From JAKJEP01 sp964580995 (GTDB lineage Bacteria; Planctomycetota; Phycisphaerae; Sedimentisphaerales; SM23-30), in NCBI GenBank assembly GCA_964580995.1, contig CAZOMV010000003.1, positions 1 through 64,000 of the forward strand: 64,000 nt of DNA, read 5' to 3'. The notes under the pieces were generated by a model. That model did not search any database. It saw only the letters and a program-made list of their open reading frames with translations, and was not told where the DNA came from. How positions within the stretch are numbered: position 1 is the first letter of the stretch; every line of letters starts with the position of its first letter. Both the position numbers and the translations under genes were made by a program. Below are positions 36,701 to 44,910 of the stretch, one piece after another.

Positions 36701-36818
36701 GGGCTGTGATTCGCAAAGCATCTGCTTGCAATGCCTCGGCTTCCTCTCCGAATCCCGCTTTCGCTAAAATCGCCGTCAACAGCACCACATACCCTGCCAG
36801 CAGGCCGCACCCAGCCAT
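33717..36818 (-). CDS. lptD: LptD/OstA-like outer-membrane LPS-assembly protein
   Basis: 1033 residues from 36818, set by the signal-like MAGCGLLAGYVVLLTAILAKAG. GTG and TTG starts up to 36950 are possible and would add a polar N-tail. An OstA/LptA-like N-terminal jelly-roll is present (VVLQGNVIVRGEGRQIAGDKAVVW, and again GVYLEGDVLLQGGEYKITTERLYYD). The stretch between them, residues about 165-225, is a Pro/Glu/Lys-rich linker with repeated EPVKPAEP-type units. From about 480 on the protein is rich in amphipathic strands and aromatic residues (YGSDYGMSLESEWKLASMLG, YFSDPEFLESWEEREF, QLNRKYTFSVAHQYD), as in the LptD beta-barrel. It should insert lipopolysaccharide into the outer leaflet. It supports a diderm cell plan. 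Other barrels cannot be excluded. Confidence 0.82.
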   Translation of the reverse strand: MAGCGLLAGYVVLLTAILAKAGFGEEAEALQADALRITAQYGQTFRTADGENAVVLQGNVIVRGEGRQIAGDKAVVWIRRVGSEGKGTRQNLLAVYMEGNTRADLREKDRRIEPEEKTGGMLMVFQTGSRIYLTAETLVDKPGTDLPIYQTGLKLRQQQSQPEEVVEPTVSEAGKETEPSEAPAKVEPVGKEIGPSEEPVKAEPAKPAEPVKPAEPEVQVMEMTEELESGEPVHIVPYGPFQSQKQPDGSDVFLATDGIYVYRHLAQEDMLLELKAENAVIFYSQEKILQLASEKKNRPEEPNTEANQRDIDLFLGQAVTGVYLEGDVLLQGGEYKITTERLYYDFMRNRALILNGTMRMTAPQNEGPIFVRAEKIRQLSLNQFSAEKVKISTDEFYKPHVSLRAETVELTTLNEKGEAPATTEELDRIKYDIRNTTANVDEVPIFWWPRLAGEGSPAKVPLKSVHTSYGSDYGMSLESEWKLASMLGLTEPKGVDLTLRADEFSKRGPGTGIDMDYTSASNFGNLKTYLVHDTGEDSLGRLNSRDDLVPEDPLRGRATWQHRQFFPHDWQGTFEISYFSDPEFLESWEEREFDTEKEQETLVYFKQQRNNWAVDFLNKWQLNDFDYTMTELPTAGHHMAGQDLFEKFTYYHDGYVSRISERAGSREVSGFDGREDSILPDMLDQSDYALGVSRHEVGLPLQAGDFKLVPTAIGTFAYDDMNLDENHNFVQGAGGMRASTQFWHVDDTVQSRFWDLDRIRHVITPEASAFWVDSDLEEAESQDVFNFALRQRWQTMRGREGEKRSVDFLRLDTSVTLVNHDVDDFDLPNRFYFSTPEPQYGKQPILNSDLANLDLARREQINQTLSDHTQVDWTWLMSDTTALVGDMNNNVHDGVISQANAAIAVQRTPRMSYYVGTLYLRNGDPFRNQYEYFLDKGTLDKRIRNADSHFLTTGTSYQLNRKYTFSVAHQYDIDRGSDAYTQVVIIRKFPHWYGAFSFGLDAIRDSLSFSVSFWPEGTDQIALGSRRFTRLTR

Positions 36819-37140
36819 TCTGCCCTGCCGCTCGAAATTTTTTGCCTGATGGTTAATCTTGTTCTGTCCTTGATCCTGCTTCACTGGCTGCCCTGCCGCC
36901 GCCTTCGCTTTCCCGCAAAAGCACGGTTCACAGAAGTCCTTTATTAACAATGACCTTACGATATTTCATTTCGGCCTTATTATAATGACCAAAAACGGGA
37001 TTACCAGCGAAAAAACGCTCTTCGCCCCCATCTTTCCACTGAATCTTCCCTCCCCAATTACCGATGATAATACCAAGTGTATTAAACAAAACAGGTTTCC
37101 CATAATTATAAGACCCAAAAACTTGCTGAAAGGTGCAAAA
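36819..37140. promoter_or_regulatory. Intergenic region between the lptD-like gene and pfkA
   Basis: 322 bases between the chosen divergent starts; part of it may be coding if lptD starts further upstream. A TATAAT at 36981-36986 is a possible -10 for the pfkA side, and its complement is AT-rich enough to serve the other side. An AAAGGTG site just before 37141 fixes the start of pfkA. No structured RNA was recognised. Confidence 0.35.
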
Positions 37141-38292
37141 ATGGCCGCCAAAAAGAAACAGGTGAAAACCAAAAACCACCCCTCTGTAGCCAAATCCTCG
37201 AAAACCCAGATCAAAACCATCGGCGTTCTGACCGGCGGGGGTGACTGCCCCGGCCTCAACGCCGTCGTCCGGGCCGTTACCAAAACCGCCATCAATAAAT
37301 ATGGCCTGACCGTACTGGGCATCCAGGATGGTTTCCTCGGCCTGATCGAAAAACATATGAGTGTTCTCCGCCCGGAAGATGTCAGCAATATCCTTACCCA
37401 GGGCGGCACGATCCTCGGCACCAGCAATAAGGCCAATCCCAGCAAGTTCCCTATGTACTTTAACGGACAAAAAAAAATCACCGATGTCCGTGATAACTGT
37501 GTCTATAATGCCCGGGAAATGGGTATCGACGCCATCGTCTGCATCGGCGGAGATGGCACCATGTCCGGCGCCGCCAGCCTGGCCGAAAAAGGCCTGCCCT
37601 TCATGGGCGTACCCAAAACCATCGATAATGACCTCTACGGCACGGAAGTCACCTTCGGCTTTAACACCGCTGTAGTGACCGCCACCGAAGCCATCGATAA
37701 GGTTCACACGACCGCTTCCAGCCATCATCGCGTCATGATTGTCGAAGTCATGGGCCGCTATGCCGGCTGGATAGCTCTTCATGCCGGGGTCGCCTCCGGC
37801 AGTGATATTATCCTCATTCCCGAAATCCCTTATGATTTCGACTTAATATGCAACCATGTCTTGCAGCGCAGTCGGCATGGAAAACGCTTCAGTATTATCA
37901 CTGTCGCCGAAGGTGCCATGCCCAAAGGCGGAAAAATGGTTATCCAGAAAATCATTAAGGATTCCCCCGACCCTCTGCGGCTCGGTGGTATCGCCACAGT
38001 CCTGGCCAACCAGATCGAAGCCAAAACCAAACTGGAATGCCGTTCCGTCATCCTCGGCCATGTCCAGCGCGGCGGAACTCCCTCTGCCTTCGACCGAACC
38101 CTGGCTACCAGCTTCGGCAATTATGCCCTTGAACTCCTTATGCAAGGAAAAACCAATCGCCTGGTCGTCCGCCAGAAAGGCGAACTGGCCGATATCCCCC
38201 TGTCCCAGGTCGCCGGACGCATCCGCACGGTGAACCCCGATAACCAACTGGTCCACGCCGCCCGCGCTATCGGCACCTCCTTCGGCGACTAA
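37141..38292 (+). CDS. pfkA: 6-phosphofructokinase (group III type)
   Basis: 383 residues from 37141, where AAAGGTG is upstream; the 52-codon extension of the frame is not PFK-like. The family landmarks are GVLTGGGDCPGLNAVV, CIGGDGT (residues 136-140), PKTIDND (158-164), the catalytic-site region IVEVMGRYAGWIALHAG, and LGHVQRGGTPSAFDR. It phosphorylates fructose 6-phosphate in glycolysis. The residue equal to E. coli 104 is Gly139 and that equal to 124 is Lys159. Gly at 104 is the ATP-type and Lys at 124 the PPi-type signature. The mixed pair is known from group III ATP-using PFKs of actinobacteria, so ATP is the likelier donor. Stand-alone gene, convergent with operon 2. Confidence 0.93.
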   Translation: MAAKKKQVKTKNHPSVAKSSKTQIKTIGVLTGGGDCPGLNAVVRAVTKTAINKYGLTVLGIQDGFLGLIEKHMSVLRPEDVSNILTQGGTILGTSNKANPSKFPMYFNGQKKITDVRDNCVYNAREMGIDAIVCIGGDGTMSGAASLAEKGLPFMGVPKTIDNDLYGTEVTFGFNTAVVTATEAIDKVHTTASSHHRVMIVEVMGRYAGWIALHAGVASGSDIILIPEIPYDFDLICNHVLQRSRHGKRFSIITVAEGAMPKGGKMVIQKIIKDSPDPLRLGGIATVLANQIEAKTKLECRSVILGHVQRGGTPSAFDRTLATSFGNYALELLMQGKTNRLVVRQKGELADIPLSQVAGRIRTVNPDNQLVHAARAIGTSFGD

Positions 38293-38379
38293 CCTCAAAA
38301 AGCTCGCCCAAAAACAGGTAAGCTATGGTGCTGAACAGATGGTGGACATGGGGAGCATGGTATCGTATGTCCATGGTAA

Positions 38380-39369
38380 TTAAATCGTGCTGAATTTTTT
38401 GAGCAGGGCAATATAATCCCGGTAATTGGCCAGTGAGACTTCCGGCGGGGTTTGATGGTCCACGCCGGGAACATAGCCGCCCGATTGCATGACCGGCCGA
38501 ATCCGTTCAAACTCCTGTTCCAGAGCTGCCTGCCCCCGGTGCATGATGGTTTTGTCAAAAGCGCCTATCATCTTGAAATCGGGATATTCGTTTCGGATCC
38601 TGTTAATATCAACGCCGGCCATGCGTTCCAGGGGCAGCAACCCTTCAAAGCCGACATCGAGGAGCCAGGGGATCAGCGGGTAAATATCCCCGTCGGAATC
38701 GATCAGGGGGATGATGCCGCGTTTCTTGATCTCCGGAATCAGCCGGCGGTAATAGGGTGCAAGAAACTCGTCAAACAAATCCTTCGAGAGCATCGGGCCG
38801 TGATTGTAGGACATGTCTTCAGCCAGGGTGATAAATACGGGTGTGGCGGACTGGCAGAGCAGGTCCAGCGTTTTCATGTGGTATTGCAGCAAATCCTCGT
38901 TGATCCGGTGCATCAGGGCGGGTTGGTCATAGAAGGCGTATAAATGCGGTTCGATTCCCAGCAAGTTTCGAGGGTGCCAGAAGAAACCTTCCAAGGCCGC
39001 CCACATAATGGTTTGTCCGTCTCTGATCTTCGGCGTCCACTGCTGCATGTCGTTCTCATCAAAAGGGTGATCGGAAAAAAGGGTATTCGTATTTTTGTAA
39101 TGCAGATACTCGGTTTCGCCGGCGATGACAGGGGCGCCGTAGCAGGGCGGCTGGGGCAGAGCCGGCGAAAGCGCTCTGGCCCAGTAGAGCCGCATACTAT
39201 CCAAGCCCAGATGTTCGGCGATAAGGGTGTTGTCCGTGAGAGTGCGGGGCAGACCTTCCTGATACCAGCGGCGCAGCGTCTGATCCCACCAGGGCGCCCA
39301 CTCGATCACCGGCAGCCGGTCCACGGGTTCAAAACATAAAACTTTCCGAAATCGTTCCGCGTTATTCAT
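38380..39369 (-). CDS. URO-D superfamily protein lacking the zinc ligands
   Basis: 329 residues, last gene of operon 2, starting eight bases after the permease gene. The URO-D/methyltransferase fold is suggested by NNAERFRKVLCFEPVDRLPVIEW, an N-terminus typical of this family, DMSYNHGPMLSKDLFDEFLAPYYRRLI, and the C-terminal GGYVPGVDHQTPPEVSLANYRDYIALL. In the place of the H-x-C motif stands IDSDGDI (near residue 223), and where the partner cysteine is expected there is GAFDKT (near 271). The zinc-thiolate methyl-transfer chemistry of MtaA-like enzymes therefore seems impossible; Asp residues may hold another metal or substrate. Its place in a sugar operon suggests carbohydrate metabolism. Function unknown. 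Confidence 0.82.
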   Translation of the reverse strand: MNNAERFRKVLCFEPVDRLPVIEWAPWWDQTLRRWYQEGLPRTLTDNTLIAEHLGLDSMRLYWARALSPALPQPPCYGAPVIAGETEYLHYKNTNTLFSDHPFDENDMQQWTPKIRDGQTIMWAALEGFFWHPRNLLGIEPHLYAFYDQPALMHRINEDLLQYHMKTLDLLCQSATPVFITLAEDMSYNHGPMLSKDLFDEFLAPYYRRLIPEIKKRGIIPLIDSDGDIYPLIPWLLDVGFEGLLPLERMAGVDINRIRNEYPDFKMIGAFDKTIMHRGQAALEQEFERIRPVMQSGGYVPGVDHQTPPEVSLANYRDYIALLKKFSTI

Positions 39370-39377
39370 AAGTCGCC

Positions 39378-40799
39378 TTACCGTGCGATATCGCCGGGAT
39401 TTTCTGAACCGCCTTGTATTTTTCTCTGATTGATCTGCTGCCTGATTTCGCTGGTTTTTTCTTCGGTTAATGAATAGAAAAGAGTCAGAATAAAGGCCAG
39501 GGAGATGAAAAAGATGGGGACTGCGGCATACAGGATCCGCATATTCAGGATCGTGGCGGCATTTTGCTTAGCCAGATCAGCGTTGTATCCGGACCAGGTG
39601 ATGATGTAGCCGCTGCAAACCAGGGTAGCGGCAACCCCGGCCTTGCAGAACCAGGCATACATGGCACTATACATCCCTTCGCGCCGCAGGCCGGTTTTCA
39701 GTTCGTCCATATCGCAGATGTCCGCCAGCATGGAGTTAGTAAAAACCCAGATACAGGACAGGCCCGGCGCACAGATGGCCAGGGTAAGTAGCTGCAGATA
39801 AGGAAATCTGGGCGTATAGAAAAACCAGCTCGTGCAGTATCCGATTACCACCAGCGCCAGGCCGGCCAGCAGGGCTTTCTTTTTGCCAACCTTAATCCCA
39901 AACCAGGCGGCAGCGGGAGTTAGTAACAGACCGGTTATTTGGAAAACACCGCCAGCCACCATGTTTAATAAGGAAACCGCTTCTTTATCACCGCTATAAA
40001 CATATGATATGTTAATGTACAATGCCAGAGGATTAGCAAGAAACAAACCCAGCATGAGAGAAAAAGTGATGATGCCCAGAAGAAGAAAGGTTTTATTAGA
40101 GAATGTCACAGAAAATGCTTTTACAAAGGAAATTTTCTGCTGACTCTGGACAGCGGTTTTTTCCTGCACAAAAAGAGTGGGAATGATGCCAAATCCAGCA
40201 ATTAAGAATCCAAAGATTATTCCTACATACCGAATGCCTTTGACATCATCACCACCGCCCAACTGGAACGCTAACCACCATAACGCCCCCAACAGGGTAC
40301 CAAAAAGAGCGGCAATAAAAATACGATACGCCATCACCCGGGTGCGTTCATGATAATCCAGGGTAAGCTCCAGTCCCATTGCCCCCCAGGGGACCGAAAA
40401 GATGGCATAAGCGGTGTAATACAAAAACGCCAGAATCATAAAATAAATCCCGATGCCGGTTTTGCTCAAACCCAAAGGAGGCATCCAGATCAGGGCGAAA
40501 AACAAACCACACAGAATCGCCCCTAGAAAAATGAAGGGCTTGCGCCGACCGAATCGGCTACGGGTATTGTCCGAGATATTCCCAATCAAGGAATCCGATA
40601 CGGCATCCCACATACGCGGCAGTGCCATGGCCCAGCCCAGAAAACGAGGATCAACACCCAAGGCAACATTATAGATGTTCATGGTAAGATAGCCCAGGCC
40701 ATTTGCCATAAAAGTATCGGTAAACGTGCCGCAGCTCCAGGCGATTTTCCGGCTGGCGGGTACTCGATCGGCTGGCGGTGTGGGATTTTGATTGGCCAT
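39378..40799 (-). CDS. GPH family (MFS) glycoside/cation symporter
   Basis: 473 residues with about twelve membrane helices. The GPH branch of the major facilitator superfamily is shown by the N-terminal KIAWSCGTFTDTFMANGLGYL, by GWAMALPRMWDAVSDSLIGNISDNTRSRFGRRKPFI (the D-x5-G-x-x-SD-x-RSRFGRRKP loop between helices 2 and 3), and by YTAYAIFSVPWGAMGLELT. Family members import oligosaccharides, glycosides or uronates with sodium or protons. Hydrophilic ends carry the expected charges. It starts four bases before the GH78 stop neighbourhood and is followed closely by the URO-D-like gene, so it is surely part of operon 2. It would bring oligosaccharides cut outside the cell to the cytoplasmic rhamnosidase and mannosidase. 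Confidence 0.92.
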   Translation of the reverse strand: MANQNPTPPADRVPASRKIAWSCGTFTDTFMANGLGYLTMNIYNVALGVDPRFLGWAMALPRMWDAVSDSLIGNISDNTRSRFGRRKPFIFLGAILCGLFFALIWMPPLGLSKTGIGIYFMILAFLYYTAYAIFSVPWGAMGLELTLDYHERTRVMAYRIFIAALFGTLLGALWWLAFQLGGGDDVKGIRYVGIIFGFLIAGFGIIPTLFVQEKTAVQSQQKISFVKAFSVTFSNKTFLLLGIITFSLMLGLFLANPLALYINISYVYSGDKEAVSLLNMVAGGVFQITGLLLTPAAAWFGIKVGKKKALLAGLALVVIGYCTSWFFYTPRFPYLQLLTLAICAPGLSCIWVFTNSMLADICDMDELKTGLRREGMYSAMYAWFCKAGVAATLVCSGYIITWSGYNADLAKQNAATILNMRILYAAVPIFFISLAFILTLFYSLTEEKTSEIRQQINQRKIQGGSENPGDIAR

Positions 40800-40802
40800 A
40801 AT

Positions 40803-43643
40803 TTATTTCCTTTCCATTTTTAAAGATAATCCCCTAAGCGAATCGTTGCGTTTAAAGTGAATTTGTATCTCCTTTGGTGCCTGACAGGTGATATTCATGG
40901 TTCGACCCTCCCGCTGCCATTGCACGGAAACAGGCCCCAGCGGAGTGGCGACCGACCCGTGGGCAAATTGCAGGTTCAGGGGGTGAGGGCTAAGCTCGAA
41001 ATCGCGGCAGCCGGGAGAGGTTGGCCGCAGACCAAGAATAATGCGGCTGAGAAAATAGACCGGGGCGGAGGACCAGGCGTGACAGTGGCTGCGGGTGGGA
41101 AATTCATTTTTTACCAGCGTTCCCCGCGCGAAACTTTCCCAAACGGTGGTCGCTCCTAAGCGCAGCATGGGAGTATAGTCATTCTGGATGGACTGAATAA
41201 TTTCCTTCTCCATGCCCAGCTTTTCCATGGCTTCAAACAAAAACATCATGGCGAAGGGAGAACCGACACAAGTGGTTTGCGGCGGGGGATTCACGATATT
41301 TCGAATCGCATCCCGGCGGGAACGGGCGGGAACTATATCATAGAGGAGGGAAAGGAAGCTGGTATGCTGCGAGGCGGAAGGGCTGACTGTGCCGTCTTCA
41401 TGGATGCTGTCGGGATAGCATTTTCGTTTTTTGTCCCAAAGTTGGTTAATAGCAGAAGTCAGTTCCCGGCGTTTTTTCTTAAGTGAATCGGCAAAGCGGT
41501 CCTTTTGCAGGGTGGCCGCACATTGAACCGCCGCGTCAATGGCTCCGATCAGGAACATGCTGTTATGCAGGACACACTCATGGTCCTGATCGATCCTGGC
41601 CCAGTCGAAAAAGTTCCAGAAATCGGCGGTGAACAAACTATTCTTATCAATGAAAGTAAAAGCCCCTTGCAGATTTTTCAGGACTGCGGGCCATAGCTTT
41701 CTCAGCCACTTAGCATCACCGGTGTACCAGTAATGTTCCCAGACCGAAATCCCCCAAAGGAAACTCCAGGCCGGCAGAAGGCAATCCCAGCCGGAAGGCA
41801 CCTGGCAGCCGGTTATAGGGAACCGCTCCAGCGACTGGGCGGTGATTTCGATGCTATTGCGGGCGATATCGCTGCCGCCGAAAAGGGTATAGGCGAATAA
41901 CGATTCATTCCGGGCATCGCCCACCCAGAGGGTTTGCTCATACAAAGGGCAGTCGGTAAAAGTATCTTCCATGCACAATTCCAGAGTCCGGGCGGAGATG
42001 TCCCAGATCCGGTTCAACGATTCATCACTGCACGTGAAAGCCCCCTGATATTCCGCCGGATACAAAGATTCGATCACTCCCAACCGGCGAATCTGAACCG
42101 GCCGGCGGAAATTGCGCAGGGTTATGAAAATATACCGCCCGGACCGGCGTTTCAGGCTGACATAGCGGTTCAGCCCCTTTTGAGTGATATAGGTCATTCC
42201 GTTGCGATTGATGAGGGTATGCTGGATTTGACCATCCGGGGTGAGGTATTCCACACCATAGAGATCTATTTCCCCATTTTCTTCGGTCGTTAGTTCGAAG
42301 TGATAATAACCGCAACTTTGCCGGCCCAGATCGTACCAAAGCTGAACCGTACCCTGGCTGGAAGGATACACCGTAGTTATCTCCGGATTTTCATGGATCA
42401 GACCCGCCGGATTGTCAACGGGGACTGTTACATCCAGCAAAGGCTGCTGGGAAATGAACCGGTGATAATGATCCCGGGCAAACATCCGGCTGGAGGGCAT
42501 GAGTTTGGCTCGATTGCCGAAAAGGATTTTCACATCCCGGCTGGTTTTGCTTTGGTTCACCAGATTTTCCGAAAGCTGCTGGAACTTTTGCACTTTTTCC
42601 GCCAGTTCCGGGCGACTGGTCATAAAATGCAGCCAGTTCCTATCGTTGCTGACAAACGCATATTCCTGAAAGGGGATAAAACACCACGGATTTTCATAGT
42701 TCGGCTGAATCGGATTTCGCAGCACGGCTCTGTCTTCGTGGATCAGACGAAGGGAAATATCCGTGATATGCGATAACTGGTTCCACACCAACAGCACCAT
42801 ATGTTTACCGGGTGAAAGATGAAAAGAATTGGTTTTGTCGGATTTGCCATCAATAAAAACCGAATGCCGGTTTCCTAGCGAATCCATGACGTCAAACTGC
42901 ACACGGGTCTTTTTGCGGGCGTGCAGAATACTCGTCAGGATAAAGGGGCAATGAACATACCGATTGGCTTCCATCCGGCGGGGATGGATCAGGTTGCGAA
43001 AGGGCAGACACCAATAATCACCGGGAGCTTCCACCGCCTGGGCGGACAGGAAACGGGTAAAATAGATTTCTTTACGGTTCAACAGGGGGACCTTGCGCCG
43101 GGTCAGGTCCTGCCAGGGACCACCATCGGCCGGGAATAAAACCGTGGCCTTGTGAAACACTAACTTTTCCGCCGCGCGGGCATCGTAAAACTCCGCCGGT
43201 TCCATCTGAATGCTGGCCTTGGGAGTATTCTGTAGCAACGGCCGATAATCCGCCGCCTGCCAGGTGGAATCGGTGGGGATAGTCTTTACTTTGCCATGGG
43301 CGGCTGTGATGTCGATCTGAGCCAATAAACCGGCCTGCTGCGGCACATGGTGAAAATCACCCACACCAAAATAGCGGGCGATTATTTTTATTTCGTTTAA
43401 GCCTTTTTTTAAATAGGCGCTAATGTCTATCGAATCATAGGAAAAATGTTCCGGCCAGGCCCGGGCCGGACCATCGTTCACCCAGACATCATTGATGTAC
43501 AAACGATAAAAGGTATCGGCTGTGATATGCACTTCCGCCTTGCGAAAGGCAGGCACTCGAAATTGCGTTCGTGCCGCAATCGCATCGTTATATTGATTAT
43601 AGCGGCGGCGGTGGCACCAGATCCATTTGGCTTTCCATTTCAT
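40803..43643 (-). CDS. GH78 alpha-L-rhamnosidase, cytoplasmic
   Basis: 946 residues without a signal peptide. The start (ATGA) overlaps the stop of the GH5 gene by four bases, a sign of translational coupling. An N-terminal beta-sandwich of the rhamnosidase kind (RTQFRVPAFRKAEVHITADTFYRLYIND ... GLNEIKIIARYFGVG) is followed by the (alpha/alpha)6 barrel. Its signature is CMEDTFTDCPLYEQTLWVGDARNE (about residues 562-585), corresponding to the D-x-P-x-x-E acid region of GH78, then SGWDCLLPAWSFLWGISVWEHYWYTGD. A C-terminal sandwich closes it (GCRDFELSPHPLNLQFAHGSVATPLGPVSVQW). It removes terminal alpha-L-rhamnose with inversion. The lack of a signal and the permease next door point to action on imported oligosaccharides. 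Confidence 0.92.
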   Translation of the reverse strand: MKWKAKWIWCHRRRYNQYNDAIAARTQFRVPAFRKAEVHITADTFYRLYINDVWVNDGPARAWPEHFSYDSIDISAYLKKGLNEIKIIARYFGVGDFHHVPQQAGLLAQIDITAAHGKVKTIPTDSTWQAADYRPLLQNTPKASIQMEPAEFYDARAAEKLVFHKATVLFPADGGPWQDLTRRKVPLLNRKEIYFTRFLSAQAVEAPGDYWCLPFRNLIHPRRMEANRYVHCPFILTSILHARKKTRVQFDVMDSLGNRHSVFIDGKSDKTNSFHLSPGKHMVLLVWNQLSHITDISLRLIHEDRAVLRNPIQPNYENPWCFIPFQEYAFVSNDRNWLHFMTSRPELAEKVQKFQQLSENLVNQSKTSRDVKILFGNRAKLMPSSRMFARDHYHRFISQQPLLDVTVPVDNPAGLIHENPEITTVYPSSQGTVQLWYDLGRQSCGYYHFELTTEENGEIDLYGVEYLTPDGQIQHTLINRNGMTYITQKGLNRYVSLKRRSGRYIFITLRNFRRPVQIRRLGVIESLYPAEYQGAFTCSDESLNRIWDISARTLELCMEDTFTDCPLYEQTLWVGDARNESLFAYTLFGGSDIARNSIEITAQSLERFPITGCQVPSGWDCLLPAWSFLWGISVWEHYWYTGDAKWLRKLWPAVLKNLQGAFTFIDKNSLFTADFWNFFDWARIDQDHECVLHNSMFLIGAIDAAVQCAATLQKDRFADSLKKKRRELTSAINQLWDKKRKCYPDSIHEDGTVSPSASQHTSFLSLLYDIVPARSRRDAIRNIVNPPPQTTCVGSPFAMMFLFEAMEKLGMEKEIIQSIQNDYTPMLRLGATTVWESFARGTLVKNEFPTRSHCHAWSSAPVYFLSRIILGLRPTSPGCRDFELSPHPLNLQFAHGSVATPLGPVSVQWQREGRTMNITCQAPKEIQIHFKRNDSLRGLSLKMERK

Positions 43644-44896
43644 TTTTTGATGTCCCGGTTGGCTTGTTCGATTCGTTTCAGGACTTCGTCCGTCTTGCCG
43701 TATTCCAGACTCCAGTGCTGTTCTCCCCGGCCGATGATGCTGTCATGATAGGTCCAGTACAACGTGAGAGGGTATTTATTTTTCACAATTTCCTGCAGGC
43801 AGGCCTCGATGTAAGGCAGGCAGCCGGGCTTACGGTAATCCTCTATTGCATCATCCATTTTTTTGTACATGCCGATCTCGCCGATCATCATGGGCTTGCC
43901 GATCTGCTGAGAGGCCTGCATGAATAATCCCAGATTGTCCGGATTGCCGTGGCCGCCCTCGGAGCGAAAGCATTCCATCGCCTCTTCATAATAATGGATA
44001 CTAATCACGTCGATAGGATCCGGATGCGTCATTTGCAGGTATTCGGTTAATTCTTCCTGAGTATCATGGGTCCAGTCAAGGGGCAAATTGGCTTTGGCAG
44101 CCCTTAGCAGATGCACGGAGGCGGTGCGAGGGGAGGAATGGCCGGTAGTGACCAGATGATTTTTATCAATCGATTTAATCAGTTCCGCCAGTTGCTGCGT
44201 CATCCGGGCCAACTCCTCCGAATTAAAATTATTCGTGTTATCGCGAACGATGACCGGCGGCGCCAGGTTTCTTTCATAGTTGCCAATCGCCCCGTCTTTG
44301 AACTGCAAATCCGCCTGCAGGTTCCATTCGTTGCCCAGCTCCCACATGGCAATGGTCGGGCGATCCTTGTACCGCTCCACCACCGCCGCAATGTATTCGT
44401 TCATTTTTTGCCGGGCCGCTGACTGCGGATTCACCACTCCCTCATGCATGGAATGGCCGCCGAGGTCCGCAAAGGCGGCGTTCCACCAGATCAGCGAGGG
44501 GATTACCTTGATTTCATAACGGTCGCACAGATCCAGGATTCGATCATACCGTTTAAAATAGATTTCCCGTTTCGCCGCCTGGATTTCGCTGTCTTTATGG
44601 AAAAAATAATGATCGAAATCCGCCGGGTAAAAAGGGCCGCCAATAAATCGTATAATTTTAAATCCATGCTGGTGCAAGGCTTCCAGATCTTTGGTTACTA
44701 TCTCCCGGTTCGTCTGCTGCCACTGCTCTTCCTGGCACAGAAGGGATTGATGCAGCAGGTCAAATTTATTAAATCCGATCTCCCGGTACACCTTGCCGTT
44801 AAGATACAGCTCGGAGCCTCTGGCCTCCAGAAAATCCTCCTCTGCCATACAGCCAACCGTACACGACAAAACCAGCAATAAAACCATAATTTTCAT
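43640..44896 (-). CDS. GH5-like endo-glycosidase (cellulase/mannanase type), exported
   Basis: 418 residues from 44896, where AAAGGA lies upstream. The signal is MKIMVLLLVLSCTVGC; TVGC is an imperfect lipobox, so lipid anchoring is likely but not certain. The TIM barrel shows the clan A pattern: KIIRFIGGPF, then MWELGNEWN with the acid/base glutamate (near residue 189), IDVISIHYYEEA, and MMIGEIGM with the nucleophile glutamate (near 337), ending in LYWTYHDS. Members cut beta-1,4-mannan, glucan or related backbones; the substrate cannot be named from motifs. Acting outside the cytoplasm it would shorten the backbone before import. It lies 14 bases after the beta-mannosidase gene. Confidence 0.85.
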   Translation of the reverse strand: MKIMVLLLVLSCTVGCMAEEDFLEARGSELYLNGKVYREIGFNKFDLLHQSLLCQEEQWQQTNREIVTKDLEALHQHGFKIIRFIGGPFYPADFDHYFFHKDSEIQAAKREIYFKRYDRILDLCDRYEIKVIPSLIWWNAAFADLGGHSMHEGVVNPQSAARQKMNEYIAAVVERYKDRPTIAMWELGNEWNLQADLQFKDGAIGNYERNLAPPVIVRDNTNNFNSEELARMTQQLAELIKSIDKNHLVTTGHSSPRTASVHLLRAAKANLPLDWTHDTQEELTEYLQMTHPDPIDVISIHYYEEAMECFRSEGGHGNPDNLGLFMQASQQIGKPMMIGEIGMYKKMDDAIEDYRKPGCLPYIEACLQEIVKNKYPLTLYWTYHDSIIGRGEQHWSLEYGKTDEVLKRIEQANRDIKK

Positions 44897-44910
44897 AGGA
44901 TTCCTTTCGT

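Noticed and set aside
36985..37140. 52-codon N-terminal extension of the phosphofructokinase
   Set aside because: No PFK similarity; AAAGGTG just before 37141 and family length support the shorter start.
38343..38373. Terminator between pfkA and operon 2
   Set aside because: Only a 7-bp TGGACAT/ATGTCCA pair with a 17-base loop and no T-tract; too weak to call.
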